A DNA stretch of 64,000 nt, taken from NCBI GenBank assembly GCA_027627705.1, contig CP091242.1, forward strand, positions 62,001-126,000. The letters run 5' to 3'. Source of the stretch: Hyphomonadaceae bacterium BL14. GTDB lineage: Bacteria > Pseudomonadota > Alphaproteobacteria > Caulobacterales > Maricaulaceae. The notes under the pieces are model-generated. The model ran no database searches. It was not told where the DNA came from and saw only the letters and a list, made by a program, of their open reading frames with translations. How positions within the stretch are numbered: position 1 is the stretch's first letter; every line of letters begins with the position of its first letter. The translations under genes and the position numbers were made by a program. Below, piece after piece: positions 25,245-36,126 of this stretch.

Positions 25245-27424
25245 ATGCCTCCTGGGCCGATGGCGAAGCGGCGGCCTTTGTGCGGGCCCAAGGCGATGAC
25301 CGCGCCCTGGATCTGGCCGTTGAAGGGGCCTGGTGCGGCGCATGCATTGCCAAGATTGAAGGCGGTGTATCGCAGTTGCCGGGCGTGCAGCGCGCGCGGC
25401 TGAACCTGACCTCCGGGCGCCTGTCCATCAGTTTCAACGGCCCCGATGCGCTGGCGGACCGGATCGTCGAGGCGATCCGGGCCCTGGGTTATGGCGCGCG
25501 GCCCTATTTGCCTGAAACTGCAGCGGATGCGGTCACGGCGCAGGAAAAGAACCTGCTGCGTGCCATGGCGGTCGCGGGCTTTGCCACCGCCAATGTGATG
25601 CTTCTGTCCATCGCGGTCTGGTCCGGCGCTGGCGAGATGACCGCATCCACGCGCACGCTGCTGCACTGGGTGTCAGGTGCCATCGCCCTGCCGGCCGTGG
25701 CCTATGCGGCGCGGCCATTCTTTGCCAGCGCGTTTCGGGCGCTGAAAGCGCGCCGGGTCAACATGGACGTGCCGATATCGCTCGGCGTGTCGCTGGCCTG
25801 CGCGCTGTCGGTCTATGAGACCGTGATCGGGCATGGCGACGCGTATTTCGATGCGGCTGTGATGCTGCTCTTCTTCCTTTTGATCGGGCGCTATCTCGAC
25901 ATGCGCCTGCGAGCGCGGGCCGGGGCTGCGGCCCGGCGCCTCGCCGCGCTGGAGGCGCGCGCGGCGCGACGGGTGGAGCCCGACGGCAGTTTGCGCGCCG
26001 TGCCCGCCAGCGAGATCCGCCCGGGCGATCACTTGCTCATCTCCGCCGGGGAGCGCATCGCGGTGGATGGTGTGGTCAGCGAGGGCGAGGGTGAAGCCGA
26101 CGCCTCTCTGGTGACCGGTGAGTCGGCACCGGTGGCGCTGAAAGCCGGCAGTCAGGTCTGGTCCGGCATGGTCAATCTGGGTGCGGCGCTGACCGTGCGG
26201 GCCACGGCGGCGCGCGATGACTCCCTTCTGGCGGAGATCACCCGGCTGGTGGAAGCCGGCGAACAGGGGCGGTCGGCCTATGTGCGCCTGGCCGACCGGG
26301 CCGCGAAAATCTATGTGCCGCTGGTTCACATCATGGCGTTCTCCACGCTGGTGGGCTGGTTCATCATCGCCCAGGAGCCGCGCCCGGCGATCATCAATGC
26401 GATTGCAGTGCTGATCATATCTTGCCCGTGCGCGCTGGCGCTGGCCGTGCCGGCGGTGCAGGTGGTCGCCTGCGGGCGGCTCTACAAGGATGGCGTGCTG
26501 GTGCGTTCGGGCGATGCCCTGGAGCGGCTGGAGCGGGTGACGGTTGTGGTGCTCGACAAGACCGGCACGCTCACCGAAGGCCGGCCGCGCCTGCTCAATG
26601 TGGATGGGCTGCCGGACGGCATCCTGGCGCTGGCCGCGCGCCTGGCGCGGGCATCGCGCCACCCGCTGTCGCAGGCGCTGGCCGAAGCCGCTGGCCCCGG
26701 CGAGGCGGCTGCCGGCGCGGTGGAAGTGCCCGGCCGGGGCGTCGAAGCCGAAATTGACGGCCGCCGGATGCGGTTTGGCTCAGGGCGCTGGATCGGAGCG
26801 CCGGCCCAGCCTGGCAGCACTGAGGGCGAGGGCGCTTTCGAGCTGGAAGCCTGGCTGCAGGTTGAGGGCAGACAGCCGGTGCGTTTTGCGTTTGCTGACC
26901 AGCTGCGCGCCGATGCGCGAGAGATGGTCGATGCCCTGCGCGCGCGCGGGCTGGAGCCGGAATTGCTGTCCGGTGACCGCGAGGCACCAGTGGCGGCGGT
27001 CGCGCATGCGCTCGGGATCACACGCTGGCGGTCCGGTCTGGCACCGGCAGACAAGACGACACGCCTGTCAGAACTCGCCGCCTCAGGCGAGCGAGCGCTG
27101 ATGGTGGGTGACGGGCTGAATGACGCCCCGGCGCTGGCGGGTGCCTATGCGTCCATCTCCATGGGGTCGGCGGCGGACATTTCGCGTTCGGCCGCCGATC
27201 TGGTGATCCAGCGTGACCGGTTGAGCGCCATTCCGCTGGCGCTGGACGTGGCGCGCGCGGCGCGCCGCCGGGTGGATGAGAATTTCGCGCTGACGATTTT
27301 GTATAATCTGATTGCCGTGCCCATCGCGGTGCTCGGCTTCGTGACGCCGCTGGTGGCGGCAGTGGCGATGTCGGCATCGTCGGTGGTGGTGACGCTTAAT
27401 GCCATGCGGCTTATGCGCCGATGA
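25232..27424 (+). CDS. ccoI: Copper-exporting P1B-type ATPase for cbb3 assembly
   Basis: The product is 730 aa from a GTG start inside the end of ccoH; no other in-frame start exists before the first domain. The N-terminal metal-binding domain has a C35-G-A-C38 site. Membrane helices then lead to the transport motif C398-P-C400, the phosphorylation motif D442KTGT and the hinge GDGLNDAPAL. The CPC motif and operon position identify it as CcoI/FixI/CtpA-type, which moves copper across the inner membrane for the oxidase's CuB. Its stop overlaps ccoS by 4 bases. Confidence 0.95.
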   Translation: MAAIDASWADGEAAAFVRAQGDDRALDLAVEGAWCGACIAKIEGGVSQLPGVQRARLNLTSGRLSISFNGPDALADRIVEAIRALGYGARPYLPETAADAVTAQEKNLLRAMAVAGFATANVMLLSIAVWSGAGEMTASTRTLLHWVSGAIALPAVAYAARPFFASAFRALKARRVNMDVPISLGVSLACALSVYETVIGHGDAYFDAAVMLLFFLLIGRYLDMRLRARAGAAARRLAALEARAARRVEPDGSLRAVPASEIRPGDHLLISAGERIAVDGVVSEGEGEADASLVTGESAPVALKAGSQVWSGMVNLGAALTVRATAARDDSLLAEITRLVEAGEQGRSAYVRLADRAAKIYVPLVHIMAFSTLVGWFIIAQEPRPAIINAIAVLIISCPCALALAVPAVQVVACGRLYKDGVLVRSGDALERLERVTVVVLDKTGTLTEGRPRLLNVDGLPDGILALAARLARASRHPLSQALAEAAGPGEAAAGAVEVPGRGVEAEIDGRRMRFGSGRWIGAPAQPGSTEGEGAFELEAWLQVEGRQPVRFAFADQLRADAREMVDALRARGLEPELLSGDREAPVAAVAHALGITRWRSGLAPADKTTRLSELAASGERALMVGDGLNDAPALAGAYASISMGSAADISRSAADLVIQRDRLSAIPLALDVARAARRRVDENFALTILYNLIAVPIAVLGFVTPLVAAVAMSASSVVVTLNAMRLMRR

Positions 27425-27636
27425 CCTCGCTTTTGTGGCTCATTCCTCTGGCATTAATGCTCGGTGCGCTGGGGCTGCTGGCCTTTTTCTGGTCGATGCG
27501 CACAGGCCAGTATGACGACATGCAGGGCGCTGCCGAACGCATTCTCATCGATGATGACAAGCCGATTGTGGACAATGAGCCGAACGGCGCAGACGGCACC
27601 GCAGACGATGCGTCGGACAGGGCCGCTCCGCGTTAG
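27421..27636 (+). CDS. ccoS: cbb3 oxidase maturation protein CcoS
   Basis: The product is 71 aa: an N-terminal membrane helix (about residues 4-25), then the family-typical FFWSM.TGQYDD.QGAA.RIL.DD, and a short acidic tail. CcoS is required for cofactor insertion into the cbb3 oxidase. It ends the operon and lies 16 bases from the convergent DUF2189 gene. Confidence 0.93.
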   Translation: MTSLLWLIPLALMLGALGLLAFFWSMRTGQYDDMQGAAERILIDDDKPIVDNEPNGADGTADDASDRAAPR

Positions 27637-27652
27637 ATCCGGTACAATCTGA

Positions 27653-28435
27653 TCAGGCGCGCTCGGCCGCTATCGCCTCGCGGGACGTGGCCGCCCGGGG
27701 AGCGAAATCCTTGTAGGCGCGCCAGCTGGCATGGGCGATCAGCGGGAAGGTGAAGGCCAGCCCGATCAGCAAGGCTGCCGAGCCGAGCAGGGTGATCACC
27801 GCAATCAGCCACGCCCAGGTCAGCATGACGCCGGGCTGGGCCTTCATGGCTTTCACACTGGCCGCGATGGCGGTGAAGGCGTCCACATCCTGATCGACCA
27901 GCATGGGAAACGAGATCGCCGAGATCGTGAAGGCACCCAGCGCCAGTGCGCCGCCAATAAGCGTGCCCACCACCAGAAGGGCGAGCCCCTGCGGGTCGGT
28001 GAGCAGGAAGGGCACGACATTGGTAATGGAAAAGTCAGAGCCGTGGGCAAACATGGCGAACAGGAATTGAGCCAGCCGCGCCCAGGCAAGGAAGAAAACC
28101 AGGAGCAGCACGCTCAGGAGCGCGAGCTGTGTGACCCGGCCCACGGCCATGGACCAGAAATCGAACAGGCGCGGCTTGCCACCGGCATCGCGCACCTGAC
28201 TGATACGGTAGACGCCGATCGCGAAGGCGGGAGCAACCAGCGCAAAGCCCGCCACAAAGACCGGTGCCAGTCCGCCATAACCCAAAGCGGTGAGGCCCAG
28301 CGTGATCGCAACGCCGGCAAGGGTGAAGACCGCGCCATATCCCAGCGAAATGCCAGGTTCTGCCGCCAGGTCGGCCAGCCCGGCCTTGAGCCAGGCCCAG
28401 GGCGCGTCGCGGCGCACTTTCTCGATAATCACCAT
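27653..28435 (-). CDS. DUF2189 multi-pass membrane protein
   Basis: The product is 260 aa from the ATG at 28435, which follows GGAGG; an in-frame ATG further upstream would add 46 unrelated residues. After a short basic N-terminus (APWAWLKAGLADL) there are about six membrane helices arranged as two similar halves, and a short cytoplasmic tail. The pattern fits DUF2189, found widely in alphaproteobacteria near cytochrome oxidase genes. Its biochemical role is unknown. It is convergent with ccoS. Confidence 0.8.
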   Translation of the reverse strand: MVIIEKVRRDAPWAWLKAGLADLAAEPGISLGYGAVFTLAGVAITLGLTALGYGGLAPVFVAGFALVAPAFAIGVYRISQVRDAGGKPRLFDFWSMAVGRVTQLALLSVLLLVFFLAWARLAQFLFAMFAHGSDFSITNVVPFLLTDPQGLALLVVGTLIGGALALGAFTISAISFPMLVDQDVDAFTAIAASVKAMKAQPGVMLTWAWLIAVITLLGSAALLIGLAFTFPLIAHASWRAYKDFAPRAATSREAIAAERA

Positions 28436-28603
28436 GTCCGCCTCCACCAGAACTGCACCGCGAGTCTCCGGAAAAGCCCTTCCAATTGCAAGGAGATTCT
28501 GCGAGGCGCGCGGTGATCTGTTCGCTGCCGGATGGCCCATAGGTGGGACCAGGGCGCGAGTGCGCTGCAACATAAGCGCTATCTATAGCCCTCATCAATA
28601 TAA

Positions 28604-30877
<2,274 letters not shown>

Positions 30878-30902
30878 TCCGTTTTGGCCAATCTGCTATG
30901 GC

Positions 30903-30937
30903 GGCGCTCCGGTTTCACCGGGGCGCCGTTTCTTTTT
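30903..30937 (+). terminator. Intrinsic terminator of katG
   Basis: GGCGCTCCGG (30903-30912) pairs with CCGGGGCGCC (30918-30927) over 10 base pairs including one G-U. The loop is TTTCA and GTTTCTTTTT follows. It starts 25 bases after the katG stop. Confidence 0.88.
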
Positions 30938-31012
30938 GAGCTTGGCGCTGGCGGGGGCCGGGACGGGGTGTATGCTGCGCGCCAAAACATGACAGTCGGG
31001 GAGTGACATACA

Positions 31013-33343
31013 ATGAACTGGAAACTTCTGGCGGCGGGTGCCGCTCTGGTCTGGGCGGGCGGATGTGAAAGCCTGCCGGCAGCCGCCAACTGGATGGGCG
31101 CGCGCGATGCGGCTCAAGAGGCCAGCAGCGAGACCTCGCCGGCGTTCGAGGCCGAAATTCTGCGCAGCGCCTATGGCGTGCCCCATATCATCGCCGCCGA
31201 TCATGGCGGGCTGGGCTATGGCCTCGGCTATGCCGCTGCGCAGGACAATATCTGCGAGATCGCCGATCGGGTGGTGACGGTGCGCGGCGAGCGCGCGGCC
31301 TTCCTGGGTGCAGGATCGCAGAACGCCAACATCGCGTCGGACCTGTTCCATCGCGGCGCGGCCAGCGCGGCGGTGGTGGAAGCCTATCTGAACGGTCCGG
31401 GCGGTCATCCCGATACGCCCAGCGACGAGGCGCGGGCCTTCGTAGCGGGCTTTGCGGCAGGCATTAATCGTTATCTGAGGGAGACCGGTGTAGATGACCT
31501 GACCGATCCGCGCTGCCGCGGCGCGGCCTGGGTGCGTCCGGTGTCGGACATCGATGTCTGGCTGAGCGCGCTGATCGCCCCGTTCGGCAATCCGGTCTCC
31601 TCGATCGCTAACGCCGCCCCGCCTGCCGACCCGGTGCCGGTGACCGAGGCGCGCCTGGACCCGGATTTCGATGAGCCGGTGATGGGCAGCAACGCCTACG
31701 GCCTGGGGCGTGAGGCGACGCGCGGCGGGCGCGGCGCGCTGCTGGGCAACCCGCATTATCCCTGGAACGGGGCGTTGCGCTTTTACCGCTCCCACCTGAT
31801 CATTCCGGGCGAGCTGAACGTGGTGGGCGCGGGCCTCATCACCACGCCGTTTCCCGGCATCGGCCATACCGAATACCTAGCCTGGACCCACACGGTCTCA
31901 ACCGCACGCCGGTTCGGCTATTTCGAGCTGACCCTGGATCCGCAAGACCCCACCCGCTACCTCGTCGACGGCGAATATCGCGACATGACGCGCGAGGATG
32001 TGACGCTGGACGTGCTGGGCCAAGACGGCGCGCTGACGCCGGTCACCCGCACGCTCTATTCCACCGAGTTCGGGCCGCTGGTGGTCACCGGTGATCTGCC
32101 CTGGACGCGCGAGCGCGCCTATGCCCGCGCGGCACCCAGCGAGGGGTTGCGCACCATTGACCAGTATCTAGCGGTCTGGGCGGCGCGTGATGTGCGTGAA
32201 CTGCACGATGCGCTGGGCCGCTATCAGGCGACGGCGTTCAATACAATCGCCGCCGACGCCTCGGGCGAGGCGTTTCACGGCGATATGGGCATGGTCCCGC
32301 ACGTGACATCTGAGCTGATCGCCGCGTGCGCGCCCTCGCCAACAGCGCGCGGAGCCTGGGCGTCCTTGCGCATCCCCATGCTGGATGCATCGCGGCCCGA
32401 ATGCCGCTGGGGCAGTGACCCGGACGCGACTCGTCCCGGTGTGTTCGGCCCGTCCAGCGCGCCGGCCATTTTTCGTGATGACTGGGTGGCCCAGAGCAAT
32501 GACAGCCATTGGCTCAGCCAGCCGGCTGCACCCATGACCGGCTACAGCCCGATCTATGGCGACGAGACCGGCGCGCGCAGCCTGCGCACGCGGCTCGCGA
32601 TCGACATGATCGAGCAGCGCCTGGCCGGCACCGACGGGCTAGGCGAGCCGGGCTTTGATCTCGAAACGATCACCGGGGCGATGTTCTCCAACCGCCACCA
32701 TGGCGGCGAGCTGGCGCGCGATGACCTGGCCCGGTTGTGCCGCTCGGAGGGCGGGGCTGATCTGGCGCCGGTCTGTGCCGCGTTGGAGGGCTGGGATTTG
32801 CGCGTGGACCGCGACAGCCGGGGCGTGCTGCTGTTCAACCTGTTCGTCGAGGCAGGCGGGCTGAAATGGCGCCAGGGCTTCGACCCGGCCGATCCTGCGC
32901 GCACACCGCATACGCTGGATGTGTCCGACCCGGCCGTGCTGGAGGCCCTGCGCACGGCGGCCGGTCAGCTTGAGGCACTGGGGATTGCGCCGGAGGCTCG
33001 TCTGGGCGACGTCCAGGCGGAAATGCGTGGTGAGGAGCGCATCGAAATCCATGGTGCCACGCGCGGCATGGGTGTGTTCAACATGATCATTCCTGCTACG
33101 CCGCGCCCGCTGGTTGGGTCACAGCGCATCGTTCACGGGTCAAGCTGGATCATGGCGGTGGAGTTCACCGATGAGGGCCCGCGCTCGCGCGGCCTTCTGA
33201 GCTACTCCCAGTCCACCGACCCCAGTTCGCCTCACTATGGCGACCAGACGCGTCTGTATTCGGACAAGGGCTGGGACGAGCTGTATTTCGATGAAGCAGC
33301 GGCGCGGGCCAATGCCGTGTCGGCGCGCAGCTTGCGCGAATAG
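31013..33343 (+). CDS. Penicillin-amidase-family (Ntn-hydrolase) acylase
   Basis: The product is 776 aa. The hydrophobic N-terminus ending WAGGCES suggests export and perhaps lipid attachment at Cys18, though the lipobox is not ideal. Family motifs are LRSAYGVPHI.A near residue 50 and the self-cleavage site G225|S226-N-A-Y-G. Ser226 would become the catalytic N-terminus of the beta subunit (226-776) after removal of a spacer from the alpha subunit. Members hydrolyse amides such as penicillins, aculeacin or acyl-homoserine lactones; the sequence resembles the aculeacin/AHL-acylase branch more than classical penicillin G acylase. The substrate is not proven. The cell location should be periplasmic. 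Confidence 0.88.
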   Translation: MNWKLLAAGAALVWAGGCESLPAAANWMGARDAAQEASSETSPAFEAEILRSAYGVPHIIAADHGGLGYGLGYAAAQDNICEIADRVVTVRGERAAFLGAGSQNANIASDLFHRGAASAAVVEAYLNGPGGHPDTPSDEARAFVAGFAAGINRYLRETGVDDLTDPRCRGAAWVRPVSDIDVWLSALIAPFGNPVSSIANAAPPADPVPVTEARLDPDFDEPVMGSNAYGLGREATRGGRGALLGNPHYPWNGALRFYRSHLIIPGELNVVGAGLITTPFPGIGHTEYLAWTHTVSTARRFGYFELTLDPQDPTRYLVDGEYRDMTREDVTLDVLGQDGALTPVTRTLYSTEFGPLVVTGDLPWTRERAYARAAPSEGLRTIDQYLAVWAARDVRELHDALGRYQATAFNTIAADASGEAFHGDMGMVPHVTSELIAACAPSPTARGAWASLRIPMLDASRPECRWGSDPDATRPGVFGPSSAPAIFRDDWVAQSNDSHWLSQPAAPMTGYSPIYGDETGARSLRTRLAIDMIEQRLAGTDGLGEPGFDLETITGAMFSNRHHGGELARDDLARLCRSEGGADLAPVCAALEGWDLRVDRDSRGVLLFNLFVEAGGLKWRQGFDPADPARTPHTLDVSDPAVLEALRTAAGQLEALGIAPEARLGDVQAEMRGEERIEIHGATRGMGVFNMIIPATPRPLVGSQRIVHGSSWIMAVEFTDEGPRSRGLLSYSQSTDPSSPHYGDQTRLYSDKGWDELYFDEAAARANAVSARSLRE

Positions 33344-33344
33344 T

Positions 33345-33390
33345 AAAAGCCGGCCGGCCCCGCGCGGTCAGCGCGCGGGGCCGGGGCTTT
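33345..33390. terminator. Bidirectional terminator between convergent genes
   Basis: A long GC-rich inverted repeat (AAAGCC...GGCCCCGCGC with GCGCGGGGCC...GGCTTT, small internal bulge, GGTCA loop) is flanked by A and T runs. It therefore reads as a terminator from both sides. It fills the 55-base gap between the acylase and peroxiredoxin stop codons. Confidence 0.8.
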
Positions 33391-33398
33391 GGCCGGGA

Positions 33399-33881
33399 CT
33401 AGAGCTGGCTCAGCATATGGTCGGCGCTGGAGACTTCGAAGCCGCCGCCGGCTTCGACAAAAAGATGCTCGACCACACCGTCATTGACGACCATGGCGTA
33501 GCGCTGGGAGCGCGGACCCATACCGAACTTTGACCCGTCCAGCTCCAGACCGATGGCCGAGGCGAACTGGCCGTTGCCGTCGGCGAGCATAAGTACATCC
33601 TCGCCCGCGCCCTGATCCTTGCCCCAGGCCCCCATGACGAACACGTCATTGACCGAGGTGCAGGCGATCCGGTCGATGCCTTTGGCTTTCAGCTCGCCTG
33701 CCTTGGCGATGAAGCCCGGCAGATGTTTGGCCGAACAGGTAGGGGTGAAGGCACCGGGCACGGCGAACAGCGCCACGCGCTTGCCCTTGAAGGCGTCCGC
33801 CGTGGACATCGGTGCCGGGCCGTCCGCGGTCATTGTCATGAAGGTCACGTCAGGCAGGGCGTCGCCGGTCTTGATGGTCAT
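33399..33881 (-). CDS. Prx5-type peroxiredoxin
   Basis: The product is 160 aa from the ATG at 33881 behind GGAGG; an 11-residue upstream extension is possible but has no support. The peroxidatic cysteine is Cys49 in PGAFTPTCSAKHLPGF. MGAWGKD, the GMGPRSQRYAMVV segment and the C-terminal HMLSQL fit the AhpE/Prx5 group that uses glutathione or glutaredoxin as reductant. It removes hydrogen peroxide and organic hydroperoxides in the cytoplasm. It is convergent with the acylase gene. Confidence 0.92.
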   Translation of the reverse strand: MTIKTGDALPDVTFMTMTADGPAPMSTADAFKGKRVALFAVPGAFTPTCSAKHLPGFIAKAGELKAKGIDRIACTSVNDVFVMGAWGKDQGAGEDVLMLADGNGQFASAIGLELDGSKFGMGPRSQRYAMVVNDGVVEHLFVEAGGGFEVSSADHMLSQL

Positions 33882-34019
33882 GGGGCCTCCGAGGGGTTTG
33901 CGTCCGGCGCACACACGCGCCGCCTACTCATGCGAGATAAGCCGCAGCTGGGTGCCGCGCAAGGCGAAGCTGGCGGACCTGACTGGACAGACCCCCGTCC
34001 GGCGCGAGAGACTTGAGCC

Positions 34020-34604
34020 ATGAGCCGCCCGCTGCCCCATACCGCCGCCGGTTATCTCGGCGGACGCCTGCTGATCGCCAGCCCGCTGATCGGCGACCCG
34101 CGCTTTGACCGCGCCGTGGTGTTCATGTGCGCCCATGGCGAGGACAGCGCGATGGGGCTGATCATCAATCGGCCAATGACCGGGCTGCGCCTGCGCGATC
34201 TTCTGGACCAGCTGGACGTGGCCGGGGCGGAGACGGCGCAGGACTGTCCCGTCCATGATGGCGGCCCGGTGGATCGTGACCGGGGCTTTGTCCTGCATAC
34301 GCTGGATGTGACCTGCGGCCCGGCGACCTTGCCGGTGGGCGCAGGGCTGGGCCTGACAGCGACCCGTGAGATTCTGGACGCCCTGGCCTCGGGTGCCGCG
34401 CCGCGCCGCGCGCTCATGGTGCTGGGTTATGCCGGCTGGGAGGCGGGCCAGCTGGAGGACGAGATCGCGGCGAACGCCTGGCTGGTCTGCGATGCCGACG
34501 AGGCGCTGGTGTTCGAGGCTGATGACGAAGAGAAATGGGCTCGGGCCCTGAGCACGCTGGGTGTGACGCCGGAATACCTGACTGGTGCCTCGGGTCACGC
34601 ATAA
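34020..34604 (+). CDS. YqgE/AlgH family protein
   Basis: The product is 194 aa and spans the whole family domain: YLGGRLLIASPLIGDPRFDRAVVFMCAHGED at the start, MGLIINRP, GGPVDRDRGFVLH, and LGYAGWEAGQLEDEIA.NAWLV. AlgH was named from Pseudomonas alginate regulation, but its molecular role is still unclear. The fold is a compact beta sandwich and the protein is cytoplasmic. A TetR gene follows shortly downstream in the same direction. Confidence 0.93.
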   Translation: MSRPLPHTAAGYLGGRLLIASPLIGDPRFDRAVVFMCAHGEDSAMGLIINRPMTGLRLRDLLDQLDVAGAETAQDCPVHDGGPVDRDRGFVLHTLDVTCGPATLPVGAGLGLTATREILDALASGAAPRRALMVLGYAGWEAGQLEDEIAANAWLVCDADEALVFEADDEEKWARALSTLGVTPEYLTGASGHA

Positions 34605-34630
34605 CGCAGACGCAGGCAGTTGACGGGACG

Positions 34631-34642
34631 AACGAACGTTCG
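34631..34642. promoter_or_regulatory. Likely TetR-type operator
   Basis: CGAACGTTCG (34633-34642) is a perfect 10-bp palindrome inside CGAACGAACGTTCGC and directly abuts the ATG of the TetR-family gene. Operators of this ACGAACGTTCGT look are common for small TetR regulators, so self-repression is likely. Only one site was found. Confidence 0.5.
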
Positions 34643-34643
34643 C

Positions 34644-35243
34644 ATGAACTGCGACATGAGCGCTGCTGACACCCGCACCCGAATCCTGGATGCCGCCCTG
34701 GCCGCCTTGCCGGCGGAGGGGTTTGAAGGGCTGTCCATCGGGCGGCTTGCGACGCGCACCGGCCTGTCCAAGAGCGGTCTGTTTGCGCATTTCGGCGGGC
34801 AGGGCGCGCTGCAGATCGCGGTTATCGATGCGGCGGCGGCACGGTTTGAAGACAGGGTAACGCGCCCCGTGCTGGCTGAGGCGGACCCGCTGGAGCGGTT
34901 GCATTTGCTGGCAGCGCTCTGGCTGGACTGGGTCACGACGAACGGGCAGGGCCGGCCCTGTCCGCTGATGCAGGCAGCGATAAGTGCGCCGGGTCTGGCC
35001 GATGAGGCGGGCGATCATGCCAGGGACGTGCGGGCCCGCTTCCATCCTTTTGTTGCAAGGCTAGCGCGCCGAGCGGTACAGGCCGGCCAGCTGCGTGCTG
35101 GCACCGATCCCCAGCGCTTCGCCTTCCGCTTTGAAGCGCTCGGCCTTGCGGCCGGACTGCACGCCCTGAGCGAGGACCCGGCGCGTGTGCGCGCCTGTGC
35201 TCAGGCGGAATATGCCGCCCTGTTCGAGGACTGCGCCGTATGA
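34644..35243 (+). CDS. TetR/AcrR-family transcriptional regulator
   Basis: The product is 199 aa from the ATG at 34644; ATG 34656 (MSAADTRTR) and TTG 34620 are also in frame. The N-terminal DNA-binding domain has RILDAALAALPAEGFEGLSI, then the helix-turn-helix GRLATRTGLSKSGLFAHFGGQGAL. The C-terminal ligand-binding part has CPLMQAAISAPG and many Ala/Arg-rich helices. Its gene overlaps the following hydrolase by 4 bases (ATGA), so the hydrolase is probably a co-transcribed target. The ligand is unknown. Confidence 0.9.
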   Translation: MNCDMSAADTRTRILDAALAALPAEGFEGLSIGRLATRTGLSKSGLFAHFGGQGALQIAVIDAAAARFEDRVTRPVLAEADPLERLHLLAALWLDWVTTNGQGRPCPLMQAAISAPGLADEAGDHARDVRARFHPFVARLARRAVQAGQLRAGTDPQRFAFRFEALGLAAGLHALSEDPARVRACAQAEYAALFEDCAV

Positions 35244-36052
35244 GAATGATTGCGGTGAATCTGGCTGCGCGCCTGACCCCGCAGCGCTTTCGCGCCGAGG
35301 CGGGCCGGCGCTTCATCACGCCGCGCGTGCGCCGTCAGTCCGATACGGGCCGCGACTTTCTGCATCAGCTGGAGCGGGCTGAGTTTGACGGCCCGCTGGG
35401 CCGGCAGCGTGCCTGGACGGGCGGTCAGGGGCCGCTGGTGTTCTTCCAGCATGGCTGGGAGGCCGACAGTGCGGATCTGGCCACGCTGGCTGAGGCGGTG
35501 CTGGCGCGCGGAGCGCGTGTATGCCTGATTGATGGTCCGGCCCATGGCGAGAGCGAGGGATCGACCGCAACCCTGCTCGATTTCGCCGCCGGCATTGCCG
35601 CCGCCGCACGGGCGTTTGGTCAGCCGGACGCCGTCGCCGCCCATTCCATGGGATTGCCCGCAACCGTGATCGGCATGCGCCGCCATGGCCTGGCACCGGC
35701 GCGCGTGGCGGGGATTGCCGGGCCGGACGCCTTGCCCGCCAATGTCCGCTTCCAGGGCGGCCATATGGGTATGAGCGAAACGGCGATCCGGCGCTTGCTG
35801 GAGGCGGTGAGCTTCCGGCTGGGCGAGCCCGCAGACGGGCTGAGCGTGCTGCGTGAGGCCCATGCCCTGACCGCGCGGGCGCTGATTGTTCACGGGCGGG
35901 GCGATGTCATCACCCCGCCCGAGGCCGGCGAGCGCATTGCATCCGCCTGGCCGGGCGCTGAGCTTGCGATGTTTGACGGGCTGGGTCATCGCGCGGTGCT
36001 GCGCCACCCCGATGTAGTGGCGCGCGTCAGCGGCTTTCTCGCGCCCGATTAA
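35240..36052 (+). CDS. Alpha/beta hydrolase
   Basis: The product is 270 aa with no signal peptide. Visible features are the oxyanion strand FFQHGWEADSADL, IDGPAHGESEG, the nucleophile elbow AAHSMGLP, an acid in VHGRGDVITPPE and the catalytic His in GLGHRAVLRHP. The RFITPRVRR segment near the N-terminus is common in a group of TetR-linked hydrolases of unknown substrate. Translationally coupled to the TetR gene. Confidence 0.85.
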   Translation: MRMIAVNLAARLTPQRFRAEAGRRFITPRVRRQSDTGRDFLHQLERAEFDGPLGRQRAWTGGQGPLVFFQHGWEADSADLATLAEAVLARGARVCLIDGPAHGESEGSTATLLDFAAGIAAAARAFGQPDAVAAHSMGLPATVIGMRRHGLAPARVAGIAGPDALPANVRFQGGHMGMSETAIRRLLEAVSFRLGEPADGLSVLREAHALTARALIVHGRGDVITPPEAGERIASAWPGAELAMFDGLGHRAVLRHPDVVARVSGFLAPD

Positions 36053-36126
36053 AAAGCAGGTGTGGCGGGACGCCCGCCGAGGCCCTAGATAGGCCCTTAT
36101 CAAGCCGCCTTGCGAAAGGGCCGTTC

